A stretch of DNA of 64,000 bases from a virus. This document shows positions 7,236 through 15,459 of this stretch, piece by piece. The DNA lies in IMG/VR virus record IMGVR_UViG_3300025133_000043, positions 1 to 64,000 of that record; one strand, 5' to 3'. Numbering within the stretch: position 1 is the stretch's first letter; each line of letters opens with the position of its first letter. Under the pieces are notes generated by a model. The model was given only the letters and a program-made list of their open reading frames with translations. It had not been told where the DNA came from and searched no databases. The position numbers were made by a program, and so were the translations under genes.

Positions 7236-7871
7236 TTATCCGTGATCCTCCAGAGATTTCATCTGACCAGCCAGCAAGGAGAGCATCTCCTCCGGCTTCT
7301 CTGCCCAGCGTCGGAACTGCTCCGGATCCACCGTGAAGGTGAGGTTGCTGGGCTTGATGATGACGGTGGCGTTGCCGCCGAAGTATCCGATGACCTCGAA
7401 CAGCTTCGTGAGGAAGCGGCGCGGGCCGATGATCTTGTGCTCGGTGGTCAGGTCGGTGAAGACCGCGGGGAGCTCCGAGAGCCTGTGGGGGATGGCGTGG
7501 AAGGGGAGCTGCTTGCACCCGTCGAAGTAGGACATGCGCATCCCGGCCTCGTTGATCCCCTCAGCCAGGGGGTTCTCCTCCCGGACCGTGATGATGAAGC
7601 TCGGGCGGCCCGAGAGGGGTCCGTAGGTGGCCTCGACGATCACCGGCAGTCCGCCGTCCGCGACACGGATGGAGACCGGACCCTTCCTCTCGCGGCTGGC
7701 CAGCTCGGTGATCTTCTTCATCCACTGAAGCTTCTTGCGGTATCGCTTCTGCGCCGCCTCCTTCCAGCGACGGACCTGGAGGCCGTCCCACTTCTGCCAC
7801 CCTCCAGGCCTGGCGTTGAGAGGGACTCCCTCCCACCGCTTCTCGATTCGTGGATCTACCACTTCGCCCAT
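7236..7871 (-). CDS. Hypothetical protein, 211 aa
   Basis: Start at ATG 7871 (MGEVVDPRIEKRWEG), 16 nt inside the upstream gene. A basic N-terminal region (WKEAAQKRYRKKLQW) is followed by beta-rich sequence (SFIITVREENP, NATVIIKPSNLTFTV). No recognised family. Confidence 0.62.
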   Translation of the reverse strand: MGEVVDPRIEKRWEGVPLNARPGGWQKWDGLQVRRWKEAAQKRYRKKLQWMKKITELASRERKGPVSIRVADGGLPVIVEATYGPLSGRPSFIITVREENPLAEGINEAGMRMSYFDGCKQLPFHAIPHRLSELPAVFTDLTTEHKIIGPRRFLTKLFEVIGYFGGNATVIIKPSNLTFTVDPEQFRRWAEKPEEMLSLLAGQMKSLEDHG

Positions 7872-8545
7872 GAGAGGAACTCCGTGATGCTGATGTTCTC
7901 GACGCGTGCGGGGGGATTCATCAGCGCGTGCTCCGAGATGACTCCGGAGGGCTGGTTGTCGTTCTCCATCCTGTCCACGTCCTGTCGGATGGCTCCCTCG
8001 ATCTCCGAGGGGAGGACGAAGGACAGCCGGTCTCCTTGGGTCATGCCGCAGGAGAGGAGCTGCTCCTGGTCGATGTCCAGGCAGTCCTTGAGGACCGGGG
8101 ACCGGTAGACCACGATGATGCACTCCATCGGATCCCAGATGATCGCCCAGCGGACGTCCATCGGAGCCCCGTAGAGGGCGTCCTCGATGTAGTAGTTCGA
8201 GCCGTCTTCCGGGTCCTCCAGGATGGACTTGGAGTTGTCGGTGAAGGCCACCCAGTCGCCGGCGAAGGCCGGGACGTAATTGGTGGTTCTGTGCTTCACG
8301 TCGGTCCAGCGGACATCAGTCTCGTGGGTCTCGTTGTATTCGCGCAGGGCGGACCTGGCCTTGAGACGATGGATCACAGATCCACCTTCCGCTCTGTCCA
8401 CGGACTTGACGATCTTGCGGAGGCCTCGGAAGTGGACGAAGACTCCCTGATCGATGGCCTCGAACTTGTGGGAGAGCCAGTCGATCACGGACTCTGTGGC
8501 TGGGTAGACTCCGCGCTGAGGGAGGTCCTCAACCTGCATGTTCAT
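7856..8545 (-). CDS. Hypothetical protein, paralogue of upstream gene
   Basis: Start ATG 8545 or 8539; 229 aa. The middle (RKIVKSVDRAEGGSVIHRLK, then ARSALREYNETHETDVRW) matches the pattern of the neighbouring protein (MRIVEKGRGGGIKRLIARER, then FRKHQETSDYTIHADY). The two genes are therefore likely tandem paralogues. Trp- and Asp-rich C-terminal half. Function is unknown. Confidence 0.65.
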   Translation of the reverse strand: MNMQVEDLPQRGVYPATESVIDWLSHKFEAIDQGVFVHFRGLRKIVKSVDRAEGGSVIHRLKARSALREYNETHETDVRWTDVKHRTTNYVPAFAGDWVAFTDNSKSILEDPEDGSNYYIEDALYGAPMDVRWAIIWDPMECIIVVYRSPVLKDCLDIDQEQLLSCGMTQGDRLSFVLPSEIEGAIRQDVDRMENDNQPSGVISEHALMNPPARVENISITEFLSWAKW

Positions 8546-9155
8546 TCTCGTAGCCCTCCAGGGTCTTCTGTATTTCTGCTGCAGCTTCGAGGATTTCGGG
8601 CGTGAGCGCGTAGGCCTCGTGGGTGTTGTGTCCTGGGTGCTCTCCGAACGACACGACCTCGTCGAAAGCGTAGTAACCAGCGTCAGGGTGGAATCGACCC
8701 TCAGCGATGTATGGGGAACGGACCACGTAGGTGTTGCCACCGTGCACGTCGATCAAGACCACCAGAGTGTTCTCTTCGCGGGCGAGGATGGCCTCCAGGG
8801 CATCCATACAGTCTTCGATCTCAGGTACCCACTCAAGTCCGGGCCCGTCGAAGTAGATCGCCCAGCACTGGTGGTCTGCCATGAGCATGTCGAAGCCGTG
8901 GTCTACGTCGTCGAAGTCCTCGTAGTCGGCGTGGATCGTGTAGTCCGAGGTCTCCTGGTGCTTCCGGAATCTCTCCCGTGCGATGAGCCTCTTGATGCCG
9001 CCGCCTCGACCCTTCTCCACGATCCGCATGACGGGCTCGACGGAGTGCATGTAGGTGAGTTCCATGTTGTCGAAGGAGTCCAGATCCTCCAGTGCCCATT
9101 GGAGGTAGAACTCTGATTGGTACACGCCAGTGTGATGCTCTGAGTCCAGGTGCAT
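8529..9155 (-). CDS. Hypothetical protein, first gene of left operon, 208 aa
   Basis: An acidic protein sharing the RIV-x-GG-x-RL-x-AR core with the next gene. AAGGAG lies directly against the ATG with no spacer, which is unusual; the next in-frame candidate is GTG at codon 11. As the first gene after the divergent region it probably marks the operon's 5' end. No known domain. Confidence 0.62.
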   Translation of the reverse strand: MHLDSEHHTGVYQSEFYLQWALEDLDSFDNMELTYMHSVEPVMRIVEKGRGGGIKRLIARERFRKHQETSDYTIHADYEDFDDVDHGFDMLMADHQCWAIYFDGPGLEWVPEIEDCMDALEAILAREENTLVVLIDVHGGNTYVVRSPYIAEGRFHPDAGYYAFDEVVSFGEHPGHNTHEAYALTPEILEAAAEIQKTLEGYENEHAG

Positions 9156-9279
9156 CTCCTTGGTTGGGGGTTCGGCTTCTTATCCAAGAATCGGGACGTA
9201 TCTACGCGTAATGAGGAGGTTGATCCACGCATAAGAACCTGACCCAAGGGGAACGATCCCCAACACAACAGGAGGGTTC
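9156..9279. promoter_or_regulatory. Divergent promoter region
   Basis: 124 bp between the leftward operon and the rightward gene at 9280. It holds ATAAG-type elements on both strands (minus 9183-9179, plus 9231-9235), a small dyad GGGGAACGATCCCC, and the ribosome site AGGAGGG before 9280. No convincing -35 boxes were found. Confidence 0.45.
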
Positions 9280-10611
9280 ATGGACACCAACCACCGCGAC
9301 CATCTTCGGATGATCGACATGATGAGCACTGGAGAGCTCGTCACCGCACTGCAGGGCATCGAGATCGGGGGCAAGTTCCCCTTCAAGGGGAAGAACGCGG
9401 AGAACATCGCAGCGAAGGTGAAGTCGAAGGCCATCAAGGTCGACGGGCTGCTCACCGACCTCCACAAGGTCGGCGCCAAGACCGCGGAGAAGATCCTGGC
9501 GCACCTGGACGCCGAGCTGTGGATCATGGAGCGGGAGAGGGCCATCGCCCAGGCCAAGAACACCCAGAAGCTGACCCAGAAGGTGCAGGAGACCTCTGAG
9601 GCCCTGGTGCTGGCCTACGAAGGTGAGTCCGACTTTGGTACTGCCAAGGTGGCCTTCGACGAGGTCTGGAAGGAGCTGGACCGGGTGATGACGACCGAGA
9701 CCTGTCGTGTGGACTACAACGTCTCTGTCCTGGACGAACTCTACCGAGGGGCGAAGGACCTCTTCGAGCTCTCGAACCAGCACCAGGACGAGATGCGGAT
9801 CGCCCAGGCCATCGAGTCCGGACGTGCCCTCATCTCCGAGATGCGGAAGTGCGTCGACAAGGAGGACGTCGTCGGTGTCGTTGCCGCTCACGACGGCCTC
9901 ACGGCGCTCCTCGAGGCGAACCAGGACATCTTCCAGGAGCTGAAGGGGCCGCTGGACGAGGAGTACGGTCAGGCCATCGGGGCCTACGAGATCCTGAAGG
10001 CCCAGATCGCGGACGAGGTGCAGGCCGCGAAGGAGGCTGAGGAGGCTCGGATCGCGGACGAGGCCGAGAAGGAGGCCGAGAAGCAGCGCATCGAGGAGGA
10101 CTCTCGGCAGGCTGGAGCGATCATCGCCTTCTGGAGACAGCGCTTCAACATGACCGAGTACCGGGGCATCCTGGTCACCGTCAAGGCGTTGATCAGCGCC
10201 CAGAGCTCGAAGGAGGCTGCCGAGTACCTGGTGAAGGACGGCAAGTTCACCGATGTCGGCCACGCGCAGAAGCTCATGCGCAGCACCCGCAGCCGGGACG
10301 GTGAGCGCTTCACGAAGGCCTTCGACCGCCTGGTCGGCCAGATCTACGGCTGGGAGGAGGAAGGCGTCTACGCGGCTCGCAAGGTCGCCGGTCGTCAGCT
10401 CGAGCGAGAGCCTCTGACCTTCCGCATGGACTTGAGCAACGTGCCCGTGAGCCGGGCACGTGCCCGTCCCCAGGCGAAGCCGCGTCAGCGGCCGGCGTCG
10501 ACTCCGAAGGGGGTCCGGGTCCGGAAGGACACCCCGGTCCTCATGAGGAGCCTGCTCCACGTCCTGCAGACCCAGGTGACCGCCCAGCAGGTCCTGAACG
10601 CACAGCCCTGA
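9280..10611 (+). CDS. Coiled-coil hypothetical protein, 443 aa
   Basis: Long charged helices dominate residues 85-290, including an Ala/Glu-rich stretch (EVQAAKEAEEARIADEAEKE) typical of a rod-like coiled coil. A globular C-terminal part (about 290-390) and a basic tail rich in Arg/Pro follow. A strong ribosome site precedes the ATG. It is transcribed alone, away from the left operon, and followed by a hairpin. The role is unknown; a structural or DNA-associated protein is possible. Confidence 0.7.
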   Translation: MDTNHRDHLRMIDMMSTGELVTALQGIEIGGKFPFKGKNAENIAAKVKSKAIKVDGLLTDLHKVGAKTAEKILAHLDAELWIMERERAIAQAKNTQKLTQKVQETSEALVLAYEGESDFGTAKVAFDEVWKELDRVMTTETCRVDYNVSVLDELYRGAKDLFELSNQHQDEMRIAQAIESGRALISEMRKCVDKEDVVGVVAAHDGLTALLEANQDIFQELKGPLDEEYGQAIGAYEILKAQIADEVQAAKEAEEARIADEAEKEAEKQRIEEDSRQAGAIIAFWRQRFNMTEYRGILVTVKALISAQSSKEAAEYLVKDGKFTDVGHAQKLMRSTRSRDGERFTKAFDRLVGQIYGWEEEGVYAARKVAGRQLEREPLTFRMDLSNVPVSRARARPQAKPRQRPASTPKGVRVRKDTPVLMRSLLHVLQTQVTAQQVLNAQP

Positions 10612-10620
10612 TCGTACAAC

Positions 10621-10650
10621 CCCCGGCTGCGTCGCAAGGCGTGGCCGGGG
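10621..10650 (+). terminator. Hairpin after coiled-coil gene
   Basis: CCCCGGC (10621-10627) pairs with GCCGGGG (10644-10650), ten bases after the stop codon. There is no U-tract, as is common in GC-rich genomes. Confidence 0.5.
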
Positions 10651-10683
10651 CGCGTGCGTCTGCTCTCGCTTACGATGTAGACC

Positions 10684-11142
10684 ATGTACCCGATCCACAG
10701 CCTGCTCAGACGCTTCGCCTCGACCGTGCTCTACGTCGAGGTCGGCTCCAAGATCGGGGCCAGTCCCCGGATCCAGCAGCTCAACATGAAGAAGGGCGTC
10801 TGGACCAAGCGGAAGGGACGGCAGGTGCTCATCTACGAGCTCGTGGCCGAAGCGCGCACAGCCTCCCTGGCTGCTCAGAAGCTGAGTCTACGGGAGAATG
10901 AAATCGCCAGGACACTCCAGGCCGAAGACCAACGCTACACGCTGATCTTCGGCCCAGGAGAGCAGGTGGAGTTGCCGGACGGCTCTGTCCGGCGGGTGAC
11001 GAGGATCGCTGCCCTCAACGGAATCTTCCGCTACCAGGACGGAATCGTCGAGCGTCTGCGACGGAAGACTCCCTCCGGCGCAGTCGCGAGGTCCAAGCCC
11101 CGTCCCGCTCCGCCTCCGGGAGCGCTGATCGAGAGGCGCTGA
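10684..11142 (+). CDS. Hypothetical protein, 152 aa
   Basis: ATG start without a clear ribosome site. A basic N-terminal region (LLRRFASTVLYVEVG), a central helical part and a small beta segment (LIFGPGEQVELPDGSVRRV) are followed by a Pro/Arg-rich tail. The last 128 nt overlap the RNase H gene on the other strand, so one C-terminus may be a run-on. Function is unknown. Confidence 0.5.
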   Translation: MYPIHSLLRRFASTVLYVEVGSKIGASPRIQQLNMKKGVWTKRKGRQVLIYELVAEARTASLAAQKLSLRENEIARTLQAEDQRYTLIFGPGEQVELPDGSVRRVTRIAALNGIFRYQDGIVERLRRKTPSGAVARSKPRPAPPPGALIERR

Positions 11143-11761
11143 CCCGTCTGGTGACCTTGTTGTCGCGGTGCACGCCGTCGACGGTGCCCAGGCGGAGGAG
11201 AGCCTCCTTGTGCTGCTTGGTGCAGTAGCCGTTGTGCTGGGCGAAGCCGTAGCCGGGGTGATCTCCCTCCAGGGCCGCCATCTGCCGGTCCCGGTGGACC
11301 TTGGCCATGATGGAGGCGCAGGCGACCGTCAGGGACTTGTCGTCGGCCTTGGGGATCGCCCGGAAGTGGTAGCCCCTGAGGTCCCGGTCCTGGTCCCCGT
11401 CGATGATGATGGTCTTCACCGCGGGGCCTCGAGCCAGGGCCTCGTTCAACACCTGCCGGAACAGGTCGTCCAGGTGCCTGGCCATCCAGCCCTTCTTGTA
11501 GTCCACGGCCTCGACCTGGACGATGTAGTGCCAGACGTAGTGATCGTGGACCAGCTCGGCGATGGCCTCCCTTCGAGAGGGGCTGAGCTGCTTCGAGTCC
11601 CGAGCCCCTGCCTTGTAGAGCAGCTCCTCGACCTCGGGGTCGCCCGGCAGGACCAGGCCGCAGACGGTGATCGGGCCGGCGATGGCTCCGGTCCCCACCT
11701 CATCGAGACCCAGGACCGGGCCAGGGAACTTCCTGTCGAATTCGAGTCGGTTCAGGTGCAT
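11015..11761 (-). CDS. rnhB: Type 2 RNase H (RNase HII-like)
   Basis: A 248-aa enzyme that would cut the RNA strand of RNA-DNA hybrids, for example primers. The DEDD residues are D20 and E21 (GLDEVGTGAIAGP), D121 (IIIDGD) and D140 (KADDKSLTVACASIMAKVHR), followed by HPGYGFAQHNGY. The usual GRG motif of RNase HII reads GTG here, as in RNase HIII, yet the N-terminal TBP-like domain of HIII is absent. Start at ATG 11761, 10 nt inside the upstream gene. About 45 C-terminal residues are basic, low in complexity and antisense to another gene. Confidence 0.93.
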   Translation of the reverse strand: MHLNRLEFDRKFPGPVLGLDEVGTGAIAGPITVCGLVLPGDPEVEELLYKAGARDSKQLSPSRREAIAELVHDHYVWHYIVQVEAVDYKKGWMARHLDDLFRQVLNEALARGPAVKTIIIDGDQDRDLRGYHFRAIPKADDKSLTVACASIMAKVHRDRQMAALEGDHPGYGFAQHNGYCTKQHKEALLRLGTVDGVHRDNKVTRRVSASRSALPEAERDGAWTSRLRRRESSVADARRFRPGSGRFR

Positions 11762-12216
11762 GTCGTCTTGAGCTCCTTCCCGGCGCAGCCGTAGTAGTCG
11801 TCCCTGCCCTTGAGGCACTTCTTGGCCTCGCCGCAGGGGTTGGGGGGATCGCCGCCTTCGGAGAGGTGACTCCAGTGGCAGTCACCTTCGAGGGTCTGGG
11901 CATCGCAGCGGAACCCCCAGGTCTTCTGGGGGATCCAGCCGATCTGGCGACCGGAGGCCCAGGGCCCGCAGTGGGGACAGTTGCCCTCACCGCAGGGCTG
12001 GTGGTTGGAGCAACCGCAGTCGAGGCAGATCTGCCCGCAAGCCTCCTCATCGCCGGGCTTCCAGGTCTCGACGACGTGGGGATGCTCCCCCTCCAGACTG
12101 CGACGGAACTCCAACCCCTCGAGGCCGGTGTAGGAGGCGTAGGTGGGCCAGCCATGAGGTTGCGGATCGTAGAGCCACTTCAGGAACTCCTTGATCACGG
12201 GGTGGTCTTCGAGCAT
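11752..12216 (-). CDS. Cys-rich hypothetical protein, 154 aa
   Basis: Start at ATG 12216 in a TGATG overlap with the VWA gene. The middle holds CGQICLDCGCSNHQPCGEGN, then CPHC, and the C-terminus has several more Cys. It may bind two or three zinc ions. It lies between the VWA protein and RNase H. Function is unknown. Confidence 0.65.
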   Translation of the reverse strand: MLEDHPVIKEFLKWLYDPQPHGWPTYASYTGLEGLEFRRSLEGEHPHVVETWKPGDEEACGQICLDCGCSNHQPCGEGNCPHCGPWASGRQIGWIPQKTWGFRCDAQTLEGDCHWSHLSEGGDPPNPCGEAKKCLKGRDDYYGCAGKELKTTCT

Positions 12217-14297
12217 CAACGACTCCGGAGGTAGGCGAGGAACTGTTGGGTGAGGAAGTCGAAGCCGTCCTGGTAGAGCTGCTCGACGTTGATCTTTCGC
12301 CAGTTCCGAGGGCCGAACATCTGGTCCATCGCACCATCGCGGGGGACGTGGCGGCCGATCATCCAGCACCAGCACCGGATGCGCTGCTTGCGGAGCTCCT
12401 GCACCGCGTCTCGGGTCCACTCCTGCAGGGCGCCGGTCTGCATGTACTGGCTCTTGTTCTTGAGCCGGTAGACCGGGAAGCCGTCGCTGAGCAGGAAGAC
12501 GTGGCGCTCGTTGCGGGAGTTCCGGAGGCTCTGGCCAGCGAGCTGGACCGCGAAGCTCAACGGCGTGACGCCGCCGGCGCGGCTCTCGGGAGAGACCAGG
12601 CCCTCGTTCCCCGTGCAGACCGGGTAGTCGTAGAGCGTGACGCCGCCGTCCTCCTTGCTGGCCCAGCCCTGGACCCGCATCTTGACGAAGGGGAAGTCCA
12701 GAGCTCGGCGGAGGATGAGCACCAGCCGCTCGACCTCAGCGAACAGGCTCCCGGCCATCGAACCGCTCATGTCCACCGAGATGATGACCTCGAACCCGCG
12801 GCCGGTGACCTCTCGCCGGAAGCAGGGGATGGGCATCCCGCTCTGCTGGGCGCGGATCAGGTCCGGGACCGACAGGCGGCCTCCCTGGTGGACCATCCGG
12901 TTCTGCAGAGCACCCATCGCTCGGATCACCTGCTTCCGCCACTTCTCGGCGACCTCCAGATCCTCCGGAGACAGGGCAGCGGCACGGAGTCGCTCCCTCT
13001 TCACCTTGATGATCTGGAGGTCCGCCTTCACGGCCTTCTTCAGGTAGTCGCTCTTCTGGATGAGCGGGTCGCGAGCTCGTGCGTCCAGCTTCTTCTTGAT
13101 CTGCTGAGCCTGCTGAGCTCCGGCGTCGCCAGCCCGGTCCAGGAAGTCCTGGACGGAGCCAGCGTCCTTGGGGTCGATCTTGAGCAGCTTGAGGACCTGG
13201 CTGGTGATGATCGGATCGGTGACCTTCCGCTCTGGGATCTGGTGGTTGTCGTCGAAGCCCGCGTTGTCGGAGCGGAACTCGATGGCCGAGGGCTTCTTGC
13301 CCTTGAACAGCTCCTGCAGCGCCTTGTCGGCAGCTGCGGCCGCGGCCTTCTCCCTCTGCTTGGCCTTGATGTCGTCCTCGATGGACTGGTTGGGGCCGGT
13401 CTGGGAGAGGTCCTGGCCGCTGTCGTCGGCGTCGCCCAGGTCCTTCCCCGCCTGCTTGGGGTCGGCCTGCAGGCCGTTGAGCGGGTCAGGCTGGGGCTGC
13501 GGGGCCTCCTCCATGTCCTCGGCGACCTTCTTGAGGATCTTCTCCACCAGGTGGCGGCAGGCCACCAGGCAGGAGGGGAAGCTGGTCCAGAGCACGTCGT
13601 CGCGGGTCTGGATGATGTCGTCCTCGAACTCACCCCACTTCGAGCTCTGCGCCGGCTGGTCCAGGCAGAGCAGGATGGCGTAGGTGAACAGGTGGTCGAC
13701 GTCCCCGTTCTTGAAGATCTTCTGCGCCTTCTTCATCATGGCCGGGCCGATCTTGTCGACGTAGTGCTCGTCCATGTCCCGGCCGTCGCCTGGGTAGATC
13801 AATCCCCACAGGCTGTTGACCCGCCAGTCGTCCAGGATGTTGATGAAGAAGCACAGGTCGTCGGTCATCTGCCCCTTCAGGTGAAGGGCCAGAGGCCGTC
13901 CACGGTCCTCCTCGAACTTCTTGATCATCCCTCGGACGAAGGCCAGCCGCAGGGCCAGGTTCGACTTGAAGAAGATGTGGGAGAGCTCGTGCTTGGTGGC
14001 CACTCGACGGGCCGGGTGCATCTTGGGGAGGAAGATCTTGGTGCCGTCCGTCGCCGCCTTCGTGATGCCCTGGCGGGGTCCGCCGGCGACGAGGACGAGG
14101 CGACGTCCGACGATGTAGCTCCCGATGTCGACCAGGTCGTAGCAGACGGACATGTCCTCGCTGAAGGCCCGGTAGGCCGCGGTGAACTTGCCGTCCTCCA
14201 TCATCTTCGGCCACTTCAGGGTCCGGTCGTTCCGAGTCGGGCCCTTGTTCCCCGGCTTGATCGGAGGGACGTAGACCTTCTGCTTCGAGTCAGACAT
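12216..14297 (-). CDS. VWA protein with N-terminal HELSH metallopeptidase-like motif
   Basis: A 693-aa protein. The N-terminal part carries HELSH (103-107) and FINILDDWRVNSLW (151-164), as in the metallopeptidase-like plus VWA proteins of the DUF2201/CobT type. The middle (265-345) is charged linker. The C-terminal VWA domain has a complete MIDAS start DMSGS (509-513), GGVTPLS and LLSDGFP. The gene overlaps the MoxR-type ATPase gene by 8 nt, the standard pairing in which the ATPase remodels targets with the VWA partner. In phages such pairs are often labelled CobS/CobT-like, but nothing here indicates cobalamin synthesis. The substrate is unknown. Confidence 0.88.
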   Translation of the reverse strand: MSDSKQKVYVPPIKPGNKGPTRNDRTLKWPKMMEDGKFTAAYRAFSEDMSVCYDLVDIGSYIVGRRLVLVAGGPRQGITKAATDGTKIFLPKMHPARRVATKHELSHIFFKSNLALRLAFVRGMIKKFEEDRGRPLALHLKGQMTDDLCFFINILDDWRVNSLWGLIYPGDGRDMDEHYVDKIGPAMMKKAQKIFKNGDVDHLFTYAILLCLDQPAQSSKWGEFEDDIIQTRDDVLWTSFPSCLVACRHLVEKILKKVAEDMEEAPQPQPDPLNGLQADPKQAGKDLGDADDSGQDLSQTGPNQSIEDDIKAKQREKAAAAAADKALQELFKGKKPSAIEFRSDNAGFDDNHQIPERKVTDPIITSQVLKLLKIDPKDAGSVQDFLDRAGDAGAQQAQQIKKKLDARARDPLIQKSDYLKKAVKADLQIIKVKRERLRAAALSPEDLEVAEKWRKQVIRAMGALQNRMVHQGGRLSVPDLIRAQQSGMPIPCFRREVTGRGFEVIISVDMSGSMAGSLFAEVERLVLILRRALDFPFVKMRVQGWASKEDGGVTLYDYPVCTGNEGLVSPESRAGGVTPLSFAVQLAGQSLRNSRNERHVFLLSDGFPVYRLKNKSQYMQTGALQEWTRDAVQELRKQRIRCWCWMIGRHVPRDGAMDQMFGPRNWRKINVEQLYQDGFDFLTQQFLAYLRSR

Positions 14298-15219
14298 GGG
14301 AGGCCCGACGCCCAGGCACGTTCGACTTGAGGCGCGTGGCGAAGATGCCGTCGATTCGGTCGGCGACGGTGTTCATCTCGGTGCCCTCGAACTTGTGCAT
14401 GACCTGGCGGAGGGGCGACTCCAGCTTGCCCTTCTTGCGCTGGATCTTCTGGAGGAGCTGGACCATGTCGCGGGTGCTGAGGCTGTACTCGAGCGACTCC
14501 GCCTGGGTCTCCTCACTGAGCTGGGCGACCTGCTTGACGAGCGCCGGCTTGGCCCAGGGGCAGACCTTCTTGAGGATCTTCTCCATCTGGGCTCGGGTGG
14601 GCGGGTCCAGCTTCTCCTCGCCGAAGCGGGAGCGGAGGTCCTGGTTCAGCGAGTAGACGCCGCCGTAGGCCGAGGGGTTCATGGTGGCCAGGACGATCAG
14701 GGTCGCACCGGAGTTGAGCCGGAACATCTGACCGACCGGTGCCACGTAGATGCCGTTCCGCCAGTCGGTCATCCGGTTGCAGACCTTCTGCGCTCCGGGA
14801 GGCAGGGCGCTGATCTCTTCCAGGAGCAGCGCCGCGCAGCCGACCTCGTTGGCCAGGTCGATGGCGAGCGGGAAGGGTCCGAGCTGGAAGGCCGTGGAGC
14901 CGTCGGGCAGGACGGTCGGCATGCCGATGAGGTCCCACTCCCGAGTGTCCTCGGAGCAGTCGAAGGTGACCAGGGGCACGGCCAGCCCCAGCTTCTCGCC
15001 CAGCTTCTTGATCAGGTGGGCGCAGAGCAGGGTCTTGCCCAGGCCGTGCTTGCTGTTGAAGAGGAGGTTCTGGACCGGGATGTCTCCGGGGACGATGTAG
15101 TCGAGGGCGTCGTCGAAGACGCCGTTCACGTCGACGAAGGGGGTCTTGGGATCTGGGACCAGGTCAGAGGCCGGGGTCCGGAGGATCTGCTGAGTGCTCA
15201 TGTTCTGTGGGTTCTCCAT
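14290..15219 (-). CDS. MoxR/CobS-type AAA+ ATPase
   Basis: A 309-aa AAA+ protein. Walker A SKHGLGKT (56-63), Walker B ALLLEEIS (130-137), sensor 1 TMNP (179-182) and an arginine finger region RSRFGE (196-201) are present, followed by a helical lid. It is expected to form a ring that works with the adjacent VWA protein. ATG 15219 is annotated, but ATG 15201 has a GGAG 12 nt upstream and may be the true start. It is the first gene of the minus-strand set 11015-15219, with the promoter presumably in the AT-rich region upstream. Confidence 0.9.
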   Translation of the reverse strand: MENPQNMSTQQILRTPASDLVPDPKTPFVDVNGVFDDALDYIVPGDIPVQNLLFNSKHGLGKTLLCAHLIKKLGEKLGLAVPLVTFDCSEDTREWDLIGMPTVLPDGSTAFQLGPFPLAIDLANEVGCAALLLEEISALPPGAQKVCNRMTDWRNGIYVAPVGQMFRLNSGATLIVLATMNPSAYGGVYSLNQDLRSRFGEEKLDPPTRAQMEKILKKVCPWAKPALVKQVAQLSEETQAESLEYSLSTRDMVQLLQKIQRKKGKLESPLRQVMHKFEGTEMNTVADRIDGIFATRLKSNVPGRRASHV

Positions 15220-15459
15220 GTGATCTGTTGGTGATCAGATCCTTATGCCAGCTTTTGTCACTTCCTGAGTTGACAAGCTGATCAGGAGATCCAACAGATC
15301 CGGTAGATGCGTAGATGCCCTCTACCTTTATTCCTCCTTCTTCTAATCTTCATATAATGGGTAAGTTTTTTGGTTAGTACAGTGAACTCTACCCATTAGT
15401 GTTTCTGGTTTCGGATTGAGAATCAGGGAAGCGCCTCTACACGCACGTCGGATTCTGAT
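15220..15459. promoter_or_regulatory. AT-rich intergenic region with several dyads
   Basis: A 240-bp non-coding region, clearly AT-rich around 15320-15420 against a GC-rich background. It holds a 10-bp inverted repeat (GATCTGTTGG 15222-15231 / 15291-15300), TTGTCA/TGACAA (15255-15260 / 15271-15276), a 9-bp dyad TAATGGGTA (15355-15363 / 15390-15398), and two copies of GATTCTGATCTA (15451-15462 and 15467-15478, running into the next gene's 3' end). CATAAG on the minus strand (15247-15242) could be a -10 for the ATPase gene. A promoter/operator region is likely; a replication origin is possible. Confidence 0.55.

Noticed and set aside
12246-14330. Long plus-strand frame (694 codons) opposite the VWA gene
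   Set aside because: It mirrors the real gene through GC-biased third positions. The sequence is repetitive in Leu/Val/Asp, and all recognisable motifs are on the minus strand. The same applies to the long frames opposite the genes at 7000-8100 and 9280-10611.
12216-15219. Cobalamin synthesis (CobS/CobT) function
   Set aside because: Only the general ATPase plus VWA pairing supports it; no other cobalamin gene is nearby and the HELSH architecture fits other families at least as well.
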